DNA of 64,000 nucleotides from Rugalucina vietnamica (taxonomy: Eukaryota > Mollusca > Bivalvia > Lucinida > Lucinidae), in assembly GCA_964017185.1 (NCBI GenBank), contig OZ024877.1, positions 9,890,201 through 9,954,200 on the forward strand, in the 5' to 3' direction. Both the position numbers and the translations under genes were made by a program. Positions 10,690 to 20,599 of the stretch are shown here, piece by piece; the stretch's first letter is position 1; each line of letters opens with the position of its first letter. Below the pieces are notes generated by a model, which saw nothing but the letters and a program-made list of their open reading frames with translations, was not told where the DNA came from and did not search any database.

Positions 10690-10830
10690 TAACATAACGA
10701 AAACACGCCCATGAAATATACAGAGATTTTTTTTTCACCTGTAAAAATTGAAACGTTCATCAGAAAAAAATGCTATTTTTCTTATTTTTGCTCAAAACAT
10801 AGATTGTGGGTACACGTTAGAACCGCCTTG
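10690..10830. mobile_element. F2 palindromic MITE, left half (split by LINE-A)
   Basis: Left end CATAACGAAAACACGCCCATG followed by F2 sequence up to AGAACCGCCTTG, where LINE-A begins. The right half resumes at 15023 with the same 12 bases and runs to about 15155 (GCACGGACATGTTTTCCTGAG). Confidence 0.85.
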
Positions 10831-11715
10831 GTCAGGTCATTTTAACTGCTACTGTAACATGTAATCAGTACTACCTGTTGTCATGCGGTGCAGATGGGGC
10901 TCGTTAGCCTTGGAAGGCAACTCATCTAGGAGTTAAGCTAGTTCTCTACACAAAAATCTAGCTGGGCAGGGGGAACTCATTAGTCTTGGTTGACAGTCCT
11001 CCTAGGAGTTTACAGGTCTCTAAACAAAACCTAAGAAAGGGTAGATGGAGCTCTTCAGCTGTGGCCAGCAATTCATCTAGGAGAAGGAAACTCAAAAATC
11101 AAACCTGTGTGTCTGGATATGCCTAGTCCAGATATGCAAAGACTGTTTCGGTAGATGGAGCGGAAGAAATCACCTGATTCAACGGTTCAGAAAGCGATAC
11201 AGCAACATGTTGTGGAACATGCAGAGCGTGACAAGGCACTAAAGATGTTACGGTCATCCACTGCATCTAAACCCAACTCCAGACGTCTTGACCTGTGTCT
11301 TGCCTCTGGGCGCAGCTGGGCGAGGACTAGAGAGTGAGGTTGACGTTGCGCACCTCTTCCTCACTATAATCTAATTTCATAGCGCATGTCATCTTATTTC
11401 TCAACACACAAGCACTTGCATACACACCAATTTCATCACACTTGCACCCACATACCTACAAAGTCCTGTGGCGATGGGCGAGTGGCGAAGCAGCAGGTGT
11501 AGGACACACTGGGAGCTGTAGTTGCAGACCTGCACACAGGCGGCTCAGTTCTAATGGTCGTTTTCTGTGAGGAGAAGCAGTAAGCAGAATTCGGCAGTCG
11601 GCTGAGCGACTGAGCAGACCTATTTAGGACCGCACTGCTCACCCCCGTAGCATGGGGAAGGGGCTAGAAAAGGTGCCCTAAACAATTGCCTGCTTCAAAC
11701 CCCCTGGCTGGTTAA

Positions 11716-12678
11716 CCGCGATCAGCGGGGATCCCCTTAAGCGGTCGAAATACAAAGAAAAAAGCTAGAGTAATCCCCTTACGGATTGGCGCATGGAATG
11801 TGCGTACTTTAATGGACAATGCTGGGTCAGATAGACCACAGCGTAGAACGGCCCTTGTGGGCAGAGAACTTGGGAGGTATGATATACAGATAGCTGCATT
11901 GAGTGAGACTCAGTTCGCAGATGTTGGGGAGATCAAAGAAGTTGGTGCTGGATACACCTTCTTCTGGAGTGGACGCAAAAGTGAAGAGAGGCGTGAAGCA
12001 GGAGTTGGCTTTGCCATCAAAACAGAACTTGTTGGTAAGCTGTCAGGATTGCCAAAATGCATTAATGACCGTCTAATGACATTGAGACTTCCTCTGTCAG
12101 GCAATAAACATGCAACTATTGTCAGTGCTTATGCACCCACAATGACCAATCCAGATGAGGTCAAGGACAAGTTCTATGATGACCTAGACCATGTTATTTC
12201 TGCAACACCCCGCACAGACAAGCTTATCCTTCTTGGCGACTTTAATGCCAGAGTGGGTACAGACCACCAGACCTGGGAAGGAGTTATAGGTCCAGAAGGG
12301 GTTGGAAAGTGCAACAGCAATGGTCTCTTGCTTCTCAGGAAGTGTGCTGAACATGACCTTCTAATCACCAACACAGTCTTCCGTCTACCTAATAGGAACA
12401 AAACATCCTGGATGCATCCCCGTTCCAAACACTGGCATCTCATAGACTATGTCATAGTGCGGAGAACAGACAGGCAGGATGTTAAAGTGACAAAGACTAT
12501 GTGTGGTGCAGACTGCTGGACAGATCATAGACTGGTTGTCAGCAAACTCAACCTAAGAATACAGCCTGCGAGGCGACCTCAAGGCAAGAAAGCTCCTAAG
12601 AGACTGGATGTCTCAAAGCTGAATAAAGACAGCATGAGACAAGATTTCTTAACGTTTGCAACCAACTGGATGCAATGA
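11716..12678 (+). CDS. LINE-A AP-like endonuclease (frame interrupted at 3' end)
   Basis: Exonuclease-endonuclease-phosphatase domain that would nick target DNA for target-primed reverse transcription. The frame is open from 11716, just after a TAA, and reads through LRIGAWNVRTL, the usual N-terminal endonuclease motif. The first in-frame ATG (11812) lies after that motif, so a non-ATG or upstream start is likely. Visible active-site motifs are LSET (Glu at about 11905), SAYAPT, GDFNARVG (about 12235), LIDYV and TDH (12520-12528). The frame ends in TGA at 12676-12678, overlapping the next frame's ATG by ATGA. Reading the downstream frame backwards gives CNQLDA before that Met, so a single-base indel near 12650-12660 probably split one original ORF. 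Confidence 0.85.
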   Translation, partial: PRSAGIPLSGRNTKKKARVIPLRIGAWNVRTLMDNAGSDRPQRRTALVGRELGRYDIQIAALSETQFADVGEIKEVGAGYTFFWSGRKSEERREAGVGFAIKTELVGKLSGLPKCINDRLMTLRLPLSGNKHATIVSAYAPTMTNPDEVKDKFYDDLDHVISATPRTDKLILLGDFNARVGTDHQTWEGVIGPEGVGKCNSNGLLLLRKCAEHDLLITNTVFRLPNRNKTSWMHPRSKHWHLIDYVIVRRTDRQDVKVTKTMCGADCWTDHRLVVSKLNLRIQPARRPQGKKAPKRLDVSKLNKDSMRQDFLTFATNWMQ

Positions 12679-14969
12679 ATCTCAGTTCAGAGGACCCCGA
12701 AGAAAACTGGACAGTTTTCCATAAAACAGTTCTTTCTTCAGCTGCAAGCACCTTAGGCCATCCATCTCGCAAACATCAAGACTGGTTTGATGAGAATGAT
12801 GACGAAATTCAGAGGCTTCTTGAAGAAAAGCACCGATTGCACAAGGCACATCAAGATGATACTAGCTCAGTATCAAAGAAAGCAGCCTACAGCAACATTT
12901 GTAAGACAGTCCAGACCAAGCTTAGGGACATGCAAGATTCCTGGCTGAGGAAGAAAACAGAAGAAATTCAGTCTTTTGCGGATAGAAAGGACATGAAGAA
13001 ATTTCATGATGCACTGAAAACCATTTATGGTCCAAAGAGTTCTGGAGCCACCACATTGCTCAGTGCAGATGGTAACACTCTTCTCACAGATAAAGAAGCT
13101 ATCTTGGAAAGGTGGGCAGAACACTTCAATAGTGTGCTTAATCGACCATCAAGCATCAATGAGGATGCAATCGACAGACTTCCACAGATAGAGTGCAATG
13201 TTCTGTTAGATGAATTTCCTACCGTTACGGAAACAAGAAAAGCAGTTCAACAACTATCATCTGGCAAAGCCCCAGGTGCAGATGCAATTCCTGCCGAAGT
13301 TTACAAGGCTGGGGGGCTACCCATGGCAGAGAAACTGACAGAGTTGTTTCACTGTATGTGGAGAAAGGAGGCTATCCCACAAGAATTTAAGGATGCATCC
13401 ATAATCCACCTATACAAGCGGAAAGGAAATCCTCAAGTCTGTGACAATCACAGAGGCATCTCCCTCCTATCAATTGCTGGGAAGATACTTGCAAAAATTC
13501 TGTTGAATCGTCTGAATGTTCATCTTGATCAGACGGGACTTATCCCAGAAAGTCAATGTGGATTCAGAAAAGACAGAGGGACAATAGACATGATCTTCAC
13601 AGCAAGACAGCTTCAGGAGAAATGCCAAGAACAGAATGTAGATCTATACATGACGTTTGTTGACCTCACCAAAGCTTTTGACACTGTTAGTCGTGATGGA
13701 CTCTGGAAAATCATGGCCAAGTTTGGCTGTCCACCCAGATTCATAGCAATGGTGCGGCAGTTTCATGATGGCATGCAGGCACGTGTGCAAAATGATGGAG
13801 AGTTCTCTGAACCATTTGAAGTAACAAATGGGGTCAAACAAGGCTGTGTTCTGGCACCAACACTGTTCAGCATGATGTTTTCTGCCATGCTTATGGATGC
13901 TTTTCAGGACAGTGACACTGGTTTTCCAATCAGGTACCGTTTTGATGGCAACATATTCAACCTCAGAAGGTTGCAAGCCAAAACTAAGGTCCAGACTGAT
14001 GTGCTAGATGAGCTCCTCTATGCAGATGATATGGATAAGAATGCCAGCACAGAGGCAAAAATGCAAAGAGCCATGGATCAAGTCTCACAGTCATGTGATA
14101 ACTATGCTCTCACAATCAGCACAAAAAAGACAGAGGTTGTACACCAACCAGCGCCCGGAAAGCCATATAATGAACCAACCATCACTGTGAATGGGCAAAA
14201 ACTGAAAGTTGTTGACAAGTTCACCTACCTGGGAAGCACTCTCTCCAGAGCAGTGCATATTGATGATGAGATCACTGCCAGAATTGCAAAGGCTAGTGTG
14301 GCATTCGGACGACTCCGTGCAAATGTCTGGGAGCGAAATGGAATCAAGCTTGACACCAAGCTGAAAGTCTACAAGGCTGTGGTACTGCCAATCCTCTTGT
14401 ATGCATGTGAGACCTGGACAGTATACCAACGCCATGCAAAAAGACTTAACCATTTCCACTTAAGCTGTTTGAGAAAGTTGTTAAAAATCAAGTGGCAGGA
14501 CAAGATTCCAGACACAGAGGTCCTGACGAAAGCAGGGATGCAAAGCATGCATACAGTCTTAAAGCTAGCACAGCTAAGATGGACTGGCCATGTTATAAGA
14601 ATGCCTGATGCGCGACTTCCAAAGAAAGTTTTCTATGGAGAACTACAGGAGGGAAAGCGCTCTCAAGGTGGCCAGAAGAAACGCTACAAAGACACCCTCA
14701 AAGCCTCTCTGAAGGATTTCGAAATACCAATGGGGTCCTGGGAACAGACTGCACAGGAGCGATCAAAGTGGCGAGGTCTCATCAACAAAGGAGCAGCTCT
14801 TTATGAAAAGAAGAGAATCTGTGAAGCTGAAAGAAAGCGAAGAGAGTGCAAAGCCAAAACAAATGTGCCACCATCAGACTCTATGACATTGACTTGCTCT
14901 ACTTGCAACCGACAGTTTAGAGCCAGAACTGGCCTAGTCAGCCATCAAAGAACTCACCAACACACATAA
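12675..14969 (+). CDS. LINE-A reverse transcriptase with C-terminal C2H2 zinc finger
   Basis: 764-residue open frame encoding the reverse transcriptase that copies element RNA at the nicked target. Conserved blocks: SSGKAPGADAIPAEVYK (about 195-211), GISLLSIAGKILAKILLNRL (261-280), QCGFRKDRGT (294-303), catalytic FVDLTKAFD with Asp330, NGVKQGCVLAPTLFS (385-399) and YADD at 449-452. Downstream comes the thumb-like region with FTYLGSTLS and LLYACETW, then a classical C2H2 finger CxxC-x12-HxxxH at 741-761. The finger probably binds nucleic acid. No stop interrupts 2.3 kb, so this copy is young. Its ATG is probably not an original start because the endonuclease frame feeds into it through a frameshift. 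Confidence 0.92.
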   Translation: MNLSSEDPEENWTVFHKTVLSSAASTLGHPSRKHQDWFDENDDEIQRLLEEKHRLHKAHQDDTSSVSKKAAYSNICKTVQTKLRDMQDSWLRKKTEEIQSFADRKDMKKFHDALKTIYGPKSSGATTLLSADGNTLLTDKEAILERWAEHFNSVLNRPSSINEDAIDRLPQIECNVLLDEFPTVTETRKAVQQLSSGKAPGADAIPAEVYKAGGLPMAEKLTELFHCMWRKEAIPQEFKDASIIHLYKRKGNPQVCDNHRGISLLSIAGKILAKILLNRLNVHLDQTGLIPESQCGFRKDRGTIDMIFTARQLQEKCQEQNVDLYMTFVDLTKAFDTVSRDGLWKIMAKFGCPPRFIAMVRQFHDGMQARVQNDGEFSEPFEVTNGVKQGCVLAPTLFSMMFSAMLMDAFQDSDTGFPIRYRFDGNIFNLRRLQAKTKVQTDVLDELLYADDMDKNASTEAKMQRAMDQVSQSCDNYALTISTKKTEVVHQPAPGKPYNEPTITVNGQKLKVVDKFTYLGSTLSRAVHIDDEITARIAKASVAFGRLRANVWERNGIKLDTKLKVYKAVVLPILLYACETWTVYQRHAKRLNHFHLSCLRKLLKIKWQDKIPDTEVLTKAGMQSMHTVLKLAQLRWTGHVIRMPDARLPKKVFYGELQEGKRSQGGQKKRYKDTLKASLKDFEIPMGSWEQTAQERSKWRGLINKGAALYEKKRICEAERKRRECKAKTNVPPSDSMTLTCSTCNRQFRARTGLVSHQRTHQHT

Positions 14970-15022
14970 GCACTATTCAAGAAATAATGATGGTCTTTCT
15001 CATTAGTGAGAGACGAACTATC

Positions 15023-15155
15023 AGAACCGCCTTGCCGAGGCGTATCTAACGAGTACCCACAGTCTATGTTTTGGAGCAAAAATAAGAACAATAGCCAGTT
15101 TTACTACATAAAAGTGGGGTTTAAGGGGGTATATATTGCACGGACATGTTTTCCT
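15023..15155. mobile_element. F2 palindromic MITE, right half (split by LINE-A)
   Basis: Starts with the repeated AGAACCGCCTTG, continues CCGAGGCG..TCTAACGAGTACC, TTTTGGAGCAAAAATAAGA and ends GCACGGACATGTTTTCCTGAG. Completes the F2 copy begun at 10690. Confidence 0.85.
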
Positions 15156-15164
15156 GAGGAGAAT

Positions 15165-15370
15165 TCGATGTCCGCCTATACAAAGGGCATCGACATTAGT
15201 TTCCTCAAACAAACATAAAAAATAAATAAAACTTGATACCCCAGGGTGTGACATGATTTTAACACATACTCTACCTATACGCTATCCACAGAACCAATTC
15301 TGATTTATTTATAAGTAAATATGAGAGCATTGACTAGGAATTGACGCAAACAAAGTCAAATTCAAACCCA
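15165..15370. repeat. Array-2 segmental duplication, block g (first part), copy B
   Basis: GATGTCCGCCTATACAAAGG, CATCGACAT, ACATACTCTACCTA and GTCAAATTCAAACCCAAA match 7567-7790 and 33000-33190 in order. The second part of this copy lies at 18740-19010, separated by an F2 fragment and a 2.5-kb TA-flanked element. Confidence 0.7.
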
Positions 15371-15376
15371 AATTTT

Positions 15377-15525
15377 CCTTATTTTGCTCCAAAACATAGG
15401 TTGTGAGTACTCGTAAGAACAGCCTCAGTAAGGCGGTTCTAAAATGTACCCACAACCTATGTTTTGAGCAAAAATAAGAAAAAAAAAATATATAAAAATT
15501 CCACTGAAATTTTCATTATATACAT
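15377..15525. mobile_element. F2 MITE, core-only copy
   Basis: Contains TTATTTTGCTCCAAAACATAGG, GTACTCGTAAGAAC, AAGGCGGTTCTAAAATGTAC and CAACCTATGTTTTGAGCAAA, i.e. the F2 stem without clear outer ends. An A-run (about 15530-15559) follows directly. Confidence 0.7.
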
Positions 15526-15528
15526 GTG

Positions 15529-15560
<32 letters not shown>

Positions 15561-16249
15561 ACTCCAAAGAGAGCATTCGGTCGTCCGTTATAGCAGCTAC
15601 TCTTTCTTAAATGGTTACAATGAAGAAACCATAATTTAACTAGAGATACAGTGATGGCATCATTTCCGCTCTGTCCTCAGATCCGCACACCCCCACTTTC
15701 AATCGCAATTCAACATGCCTTACCTTCCAGAAAGAAAATACTTTTATGTTTTTTTTATAATCCATTTTTATTCCTCTTTCGATTAGCGAAATCGAATTTC
15801 AAAAATATTATGCCATCTAATCGTTATCTTCAACACAATAGCGTGATGTCAAATTCGTAAATCTATTTTTAGTCGCTTTTCACGTTTCGATTTTTTGACA
15901 TCCAATTAATGGCGTAATTGCTGCTACACGTTGGGATTGTACAACACATTTGTATACCAGGAAGGAAGACAAATTTGTCAGGTATGTATTCATGAAAATT
16001 AATTGATAATTTATAAATGCTGTAAAACTTTATTCCATATCAAAGAAGGGCATGGTGCGTCCTCAGTTTCGCAAACTTGATTTTCATGTTGCTAGGATGG
16101 CAATTTGAATGACCTTTAAGCGAATATCCATAGATTATGCTATTTCAGTGTCCACATTATAATTGTTGTTTCAGAAAGAGAAGATTAATAATGTAGATCT
16201 TATACTCTCGACTCTTCTTTCATTTTTCACCAATAGTTATATACATGGG

Positions 16250-16329
16250 AGGAGCGCAGTGGCTCGGTGGTAGAGCGTCGTATCAAAGGCTCGAGCAAGA
16301 CGCATAAACTTCCCACAGCTTTTGGGTTA
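16250..16329 (+). repeat. tRNA-like SINE fragment
   Basis: GAGCGCAGTGGCTCGGTGGTAGAGCG has a good Pol III A box (TGGCTCGGTGG). A convincing B box at the expected distance is not seen (only GGCTCGAGC, too close). It directly abuts the TIR element starting at 16330. Probably a degraded tRNA-derived SINE head. Confidence 0.35.
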
Positions 16330-16627
16330 TGCACTAGTCATTTGTAATCACGGTCCCCACCACCGGGGCAGGGCGGGGGTAGCAGTGGAAATGAGCGGGG
16401 TCTTGATCAAAATTATGTCACGGCAGTGCTGGGGAAATACCCGGGGTTTTCTTTATAAATGCAAAAAGGGCCATGAAAATGTAAAATGAAAAATATACCA
16501 GGCTGCGGGGGAAAACAGCATTGGTTTTACCAACAAACAGTCCCCACAGGGTCACCCGGGGGCTTTAGCGGGGATTGTCCCCGCTTTTCCCCGAGGGTGG
16601 GGTCGTGGTTACAAATGTCTAGTGCAT
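16330..16627. mobile_element. TIR element (TGCACTAGTCATTTGTAACCAC family), copy 2
   Basis: Begins TGCACTAGTCATTTGTAATC and ends with the inverse GGTTACAAATGTCTAGTGCA, with C-rich inner arms (GGTCCCCACC facing GGTGGGGTCG). TTA flanks both sides, suggesting a 3-bp duplication. Non-coding. Same family as 1553-1878. Confidence 0.7.
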
Positions 16628-16629
16628 TA

Positions 16630-17840
16630 GACTGGTAGCTCCGGCCGAAACTGACTGTAAAAATGTAAACGTGGAATTATGTAACCCCGGCAGTTCGTGT
16701 CCAGAATGACCAGGAAAGTCATGTTAATAAAAGAGGAATACTGTACAAATGGTTGGGCCGACCTGGGAATTATGTTGCTCGATAATAATTCACAGATTAC
16801 TCGGTCTTAATACAATTGAAAATGCATGGATCAACATGGTTTTGTTACTACAGACAATAGGTGCATGTACAGCAGTGCGTATCCTCACTCCAGGCTTTGT
16901 GGGGGCCTTTCAGGGCTTTTGGGATCTGGGGGAAGGGTAATTTATTTTCAGGGATCTATGGAGAACTAGATTCTTGGGGGGGAGGGTGTGTGTTAGGGAG
17001 CAGGGATTTGACGAACACATTCTTAGGAGCTTGGGAGAAAGGCAATTTTCTTTCAGAGAGCAGGGAACTAAGCCCCCATCCCCAAACCCGGTAGGGTCTA
17101 CGTAGGGCATTTGTTTTCGAGGAGTCGTACCATTCATAACAAGAGCGCTCGTCCGTCCACAATTCGTTCTATATTTCTCTGTAGCAATGAAAGCGGTACG
17201 CATGAAACCGTGCTTAGATGTTGTCCTTGACGTACTCTACAACCTTGACGTGATGTCCTTGGCCTATGTGTCATGGTTTATCGACTTTGTGAAAATTTAC
17301 GTCAAGTTGCGGCGAACATTCTATGTTCTAACGTTGACGAAAACCATTACTGCATACTTTCAAGATAAATACAGAAATTACATTTTGATCATTGTTACTA
17401 ATGATTTGGTTGAACAATCTATTTCTGGTGGCCATTTTGGATACCATCTTGAAAAGTTTGATGTTCACAGTCTTCTCAAAACGAGTGAAGTTTTACATTT
17501 AATCATCCTCCATGATTTGATGACAAAATAAGCACAAACATATTTAAAATCATTATAACTAATTATAATTATAGTTGAAAATCCTGTATTGGCAGACATA
17601 TTGGACGCCATCTTCAACTTCGCAAAACCCTCAATGATGAAAAAGTGTCGTCGGTCAGATTCTTTAAGACAGGAATCCATCAAGAAAAAAAACAAAAACT
17701 TTTTACCTGGTTATAAGGTCCAGTGAAAATCTGGAATATACGTTGTAATAACGTTGTTCGTCGAACAAGATCCATTGATTTGGTTAGGTCTTAGGCAGAG
17801 CGGAAGTGTATAATACTACGATGCGTCTTGTCATAGTTCT
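16630..17840. other. Interior of the composite element, no recognised gene
   Basis: Contains a G-rich stretch (about 16905-17000). Two short open frames occur (16749-17094; 17187-17531). The second translates to 114 residues (MKAVRMKPCLDVV...) that I do not recognise; it has no paralogue in the window and no splice context. Confidence 0.35.
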
Positions 17841-18139
17841 CTACAACCATTTTATACACAAACAAGAGTTTCCTTCACTTCTTTGTATGTGAATTTTACT
17901 GATCTGATTGCGTTTGTGGAATTGGGGGCAGGTGTGCGGAAATGGGGACGCATGGGACCCTTATATTTGGGCTTCCAGAGTGCAGACGGAAAGTGTGAGT
18001 ATAAAAATCTTACTTGCATATGAAAGGATAATAAATTGTTGACAAGTGCATGCCAAGCCCTTTTTGATATATGAAATAGTATTGCGAGGAAACAGCCTTT
18101 GACGAGAATCGTTTGCGGAAATGATGCCATCACTGTATA

Positions 18140-18740
18140 TACTAGAACAAAAAAAAAAAAAAAAATAGCTATGTGTAAATTTTCCAGCTTTGGTGACGTT
18201 TCTGAAATTGGGTTAGTTGATTTTTATTATAAAGTGGCAAAGGCAAGTTCATGAGTAAAAACGCCAAAGTTTCACAGGCGTAAATAATGAGATACACTTT
18301 TTGACATTTTGGCGTCAACGTCAAATGGTAGACGATGTATTCATTCCTTAGCGATGTTAAACGTTATAGTCACAGCGATTTTACTTGACGGACTTTGAAA
18401 GTGCTGCCGTCAGTCGCCTAATTTATACACCATGTTTCCCACATCTTAGTTCCACAATTAATAAATGATGATTGAATTTCTTAGGAAAAGTAATACTACA
18501 TTTATTTATTTTTCGGCTTAAACCTGAAGATTACAATCTGAACTTGGGCTTCTTGTTTTGTCTAGTATATAACCATTCATAAAGTGGAACCGTTACTGAC
18601 ACAGAAGCAAGACATGAAACATAGACATCTACAGTAGAACAGAAGAACAGCATCGTTACTGTCACGTTCCTAAGTAGCTCCCCCAAAATACAGATAGGAA
18701 TAGAATAACACTAGCATCTCTATGTACGCACGAAATTGAT
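18140..18740. other. Interval without recognised gene
   Basis: An A-run at about 18149-18165, then AT-rich sequence. Around 18540-18740 it aligns loosely with the interval before block g at 33270-33450 (ATAAAGT.GAACC.TTACTGACA.A, CATGAAACATAGAC), so it is part of array 2. Confidence 0.45.
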
Positions 18741-19010
18741 GTTATCAATGGTTTGTCAATAACAGGGTGCAAAAAAGCTTGCACTAAGAATATCACACTT
18801 GTTGACATTTTATAAAAGGAAATCATAATTCTCATAAAAGTCGCATATCCGCTTGACTTTCTTTAATCTTCCATAAAAGCTAGTTCTGTCAGATGTAATC
18901 TATAATCGCGTGTTGCGAAGAATTACCAGGCAGTAGCCTGGACGCTGGTGTCATTTAGAGCTACGCAAAATAACTTCAACTATAAACAATAATTTGACAC
19001 TCGTAGTCAT
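18740..19010. repeat. Array-2 segmental duplication, block g (second part), copy B
   Basis: GTTTGTCAATAACAGGGTGC, CCGCTTGACTTTCTTTAATC, TAGTTCTGTCAGATGTA, ATCGCGTGTTGCGAAG and CATTTAGAGCTACGCAAAAT match 7950-8170 and 33460-33620 in the same order. Confidence 0.75.
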
Positions 19011-19760
19011 TTCAGAATCTTCAAAGTGTGAGAATAACCTTGGGTGATCTGGTGAAAGTCGTATAATTTTGACACTTGCCTCGTGTGTTTGGTACCACTA
19101 AACATTGCTAAATACTATATTCACAAGGTCTAGCTCGTGTGGTTTAAAAGAAAAATATATTTTTTTTCTATTATAAGCGTATGACAGATATTGACGCCTA
19201 CGGAGCGTGGTCAATTTTCTCCCCAGGGGCATGGCTGGCAGGAGTTATGAAGGGAACTACAAACATTGTTACATATTAAATATAGAAGCCCTGGGCCTTG
19301 TTGCGGTTTCAGAGAAGATATTTTTTTTATTTTCCTTTTCTCATTGTAAGAGCTACCTGTTTTCATGGAAACCACAATTTTGATACAATCTGCACAACTA
19401 AACTTATGCACTCGGTCTACAAAACCCATTCACATTACCTTTGATTAAGATTGGGATACTAGCTTTACGGTCCTTCTTTGAAATGGTGGACGACGCCGGA
19501 TGCCTGCCTATCTTGTACGCTCATCTGCGTCTCGTGTCTTCATACGGTCTTTTGTCAAGATTTTTTCATTGACATTTTGAGTCATTGATTCCAATGCCAA
19601 ATGGCAAAAGCAAGAAACAAAAACGCAGCTTTTAAATGTAATTCCAAGCGGTATCGCATTGAAAGTGACATTCAAAGCATTTTAGAAGCACAGTAACCAG
19701 ATATTTGGCTCATTTCTTCCATCACAAGGAGTCAAATTTCGTTGTTTTGCATGGTTTTAC
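19010..19760. other. Interval without recognised gene
   Basis: AT-rich. A 72-residue open frame (19211-19429, minus) shows no motif. Nothing else was recognised. Confidence 0.4.
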
Positions 19761-19761
19761 C

Positions 19762-20078
19762 TTAAAGGGCACCTGGACTATAAAAGGCTGAATTAGGGGT
19801 CTTATCTCGGTTTTTGTTTGGACACCAACCTATCAACATCTCTCTGAGCTCTCCAATATACAACACTAGCAATAATCAAATCTGATTGGATATTGCTTCA
19901 TATGGAAAAGTTACCTGTGGAACTATTGAAAGCTCTTATCAGCAGATGAAATATTATAGTTATTCCAATTGGCTTATAATTCCTGGGCCAATAGTTAAGC
20001 CACACCCACTAAAATATCAACAGGCAAATCCCAGGTAATGAAACGCTCGCCAGGTGGCATCAAATGTGCCCCTTTAAG
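19762..20078. mobile_element. TIR element (CTTAAAGGGGCAC ends)
   Basis: Left TTAAAGGGCACCTGG and right CCAGGTGGCATCAAATGTGCCCCTTTAA are inverted, with about 300 bp of non-coding sequence between. This style of end is common in hAT-like MITEs; the superfamily assignment is only a guess. Confidence 0.55.
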
Positions 20079-20599
20079 CCTTTCTCTAGCCTCTAGCACC
20101 TAGAGCAAAACATGGATGATGGATCTATTGATGTTATTGCATGATTCATAAAATATAAATGCCAAAAACATCAACAGTTGTCATGTCATCATTGCACGAA
20201 TGAACTGGTATAATACGTCTTTGACATAATGTTTTGGCGCGTTTTGAATTTCATCAGTGTACAAACATTTGATACCAAACTGTGAAAAAAGACGTGATCC
20301 CAATTTTAGAACATATATCAAGGCATAAATAAAATATTTAAAAGAAGAAAGATCAAAGATATCGTCACGTGATTTGGGTTAAAAGTCTAAACAAATCTAT
20401 CATTAAAAATGTGAAATTTCTTAGTTTTTTGGGAACTTCTTGGACTAATATTTGGCATGTAAGTGAAGATTAAGATACAAGCTTTGACAATACATGGCAA
20501 TATTTGAACAGTGAACTCTGATAGTTGGTATTTGAGCTTGAAAATAAAAGCACTGAGCGGGAGATTATTTGCTGTAATGACTCTAAAGTTCGTTCTGTG

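Larger units (their letters stand above)
10831..15022 (+). mobile_element. LINE-A: APE-type non-LTR retrotransposon
   Basis: About 4.2 kb. It is bracketed by AGAACCGCCTTG at 10819-10830 and 15023-15034, an exact 12-bp target-site duplication, and sits in the core of an F2 MITE. The flank just inside the left boundary also resembles degraded F2 sequence, so the boundaries could be off by about 20 bp. A 5' untranslated part of roughly 880 bp precedes an AP endonuclease frame and a reverse transcriptase frame with a C-terminal C2H2 finger. The 3' UTR is about 50 bp with no poly-A. Clade is left open: the protein resembles the broad group of metazoan endonuclease-reverse transcriptases often reported as craniofacial-development-protein-2-like. 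Confidence 0.9.
15649..18135. mobile_element. Composite TA-flanked element (CAGTGATGGCATCATTTCCG)
   Basis: Left end CAGTGATGGCATCATTTCCG (15649-15668) is the exact inverse of the right end at 18116-18135, and TA flanks both ends (15647-15648, 18136-18137). Subterminal similarity continues imperfectly (CCGCACACC..., AAACGCAAT). Length is 2.49 kb, partly because another TIR element (16330-16627) is nested inside. No DDE transposase was recognised; the open frame at 17187-17531 has no known motif. Tc1/mariner-type mobilisation is inferred from the TA. Confidence 0.7.

Noticed and set aside
13644..14459. Minus-strand frames of 110 and 122 codons over LINE-A RT
   Set aside because: Antisense shadows of the reverse transcriptase frame.
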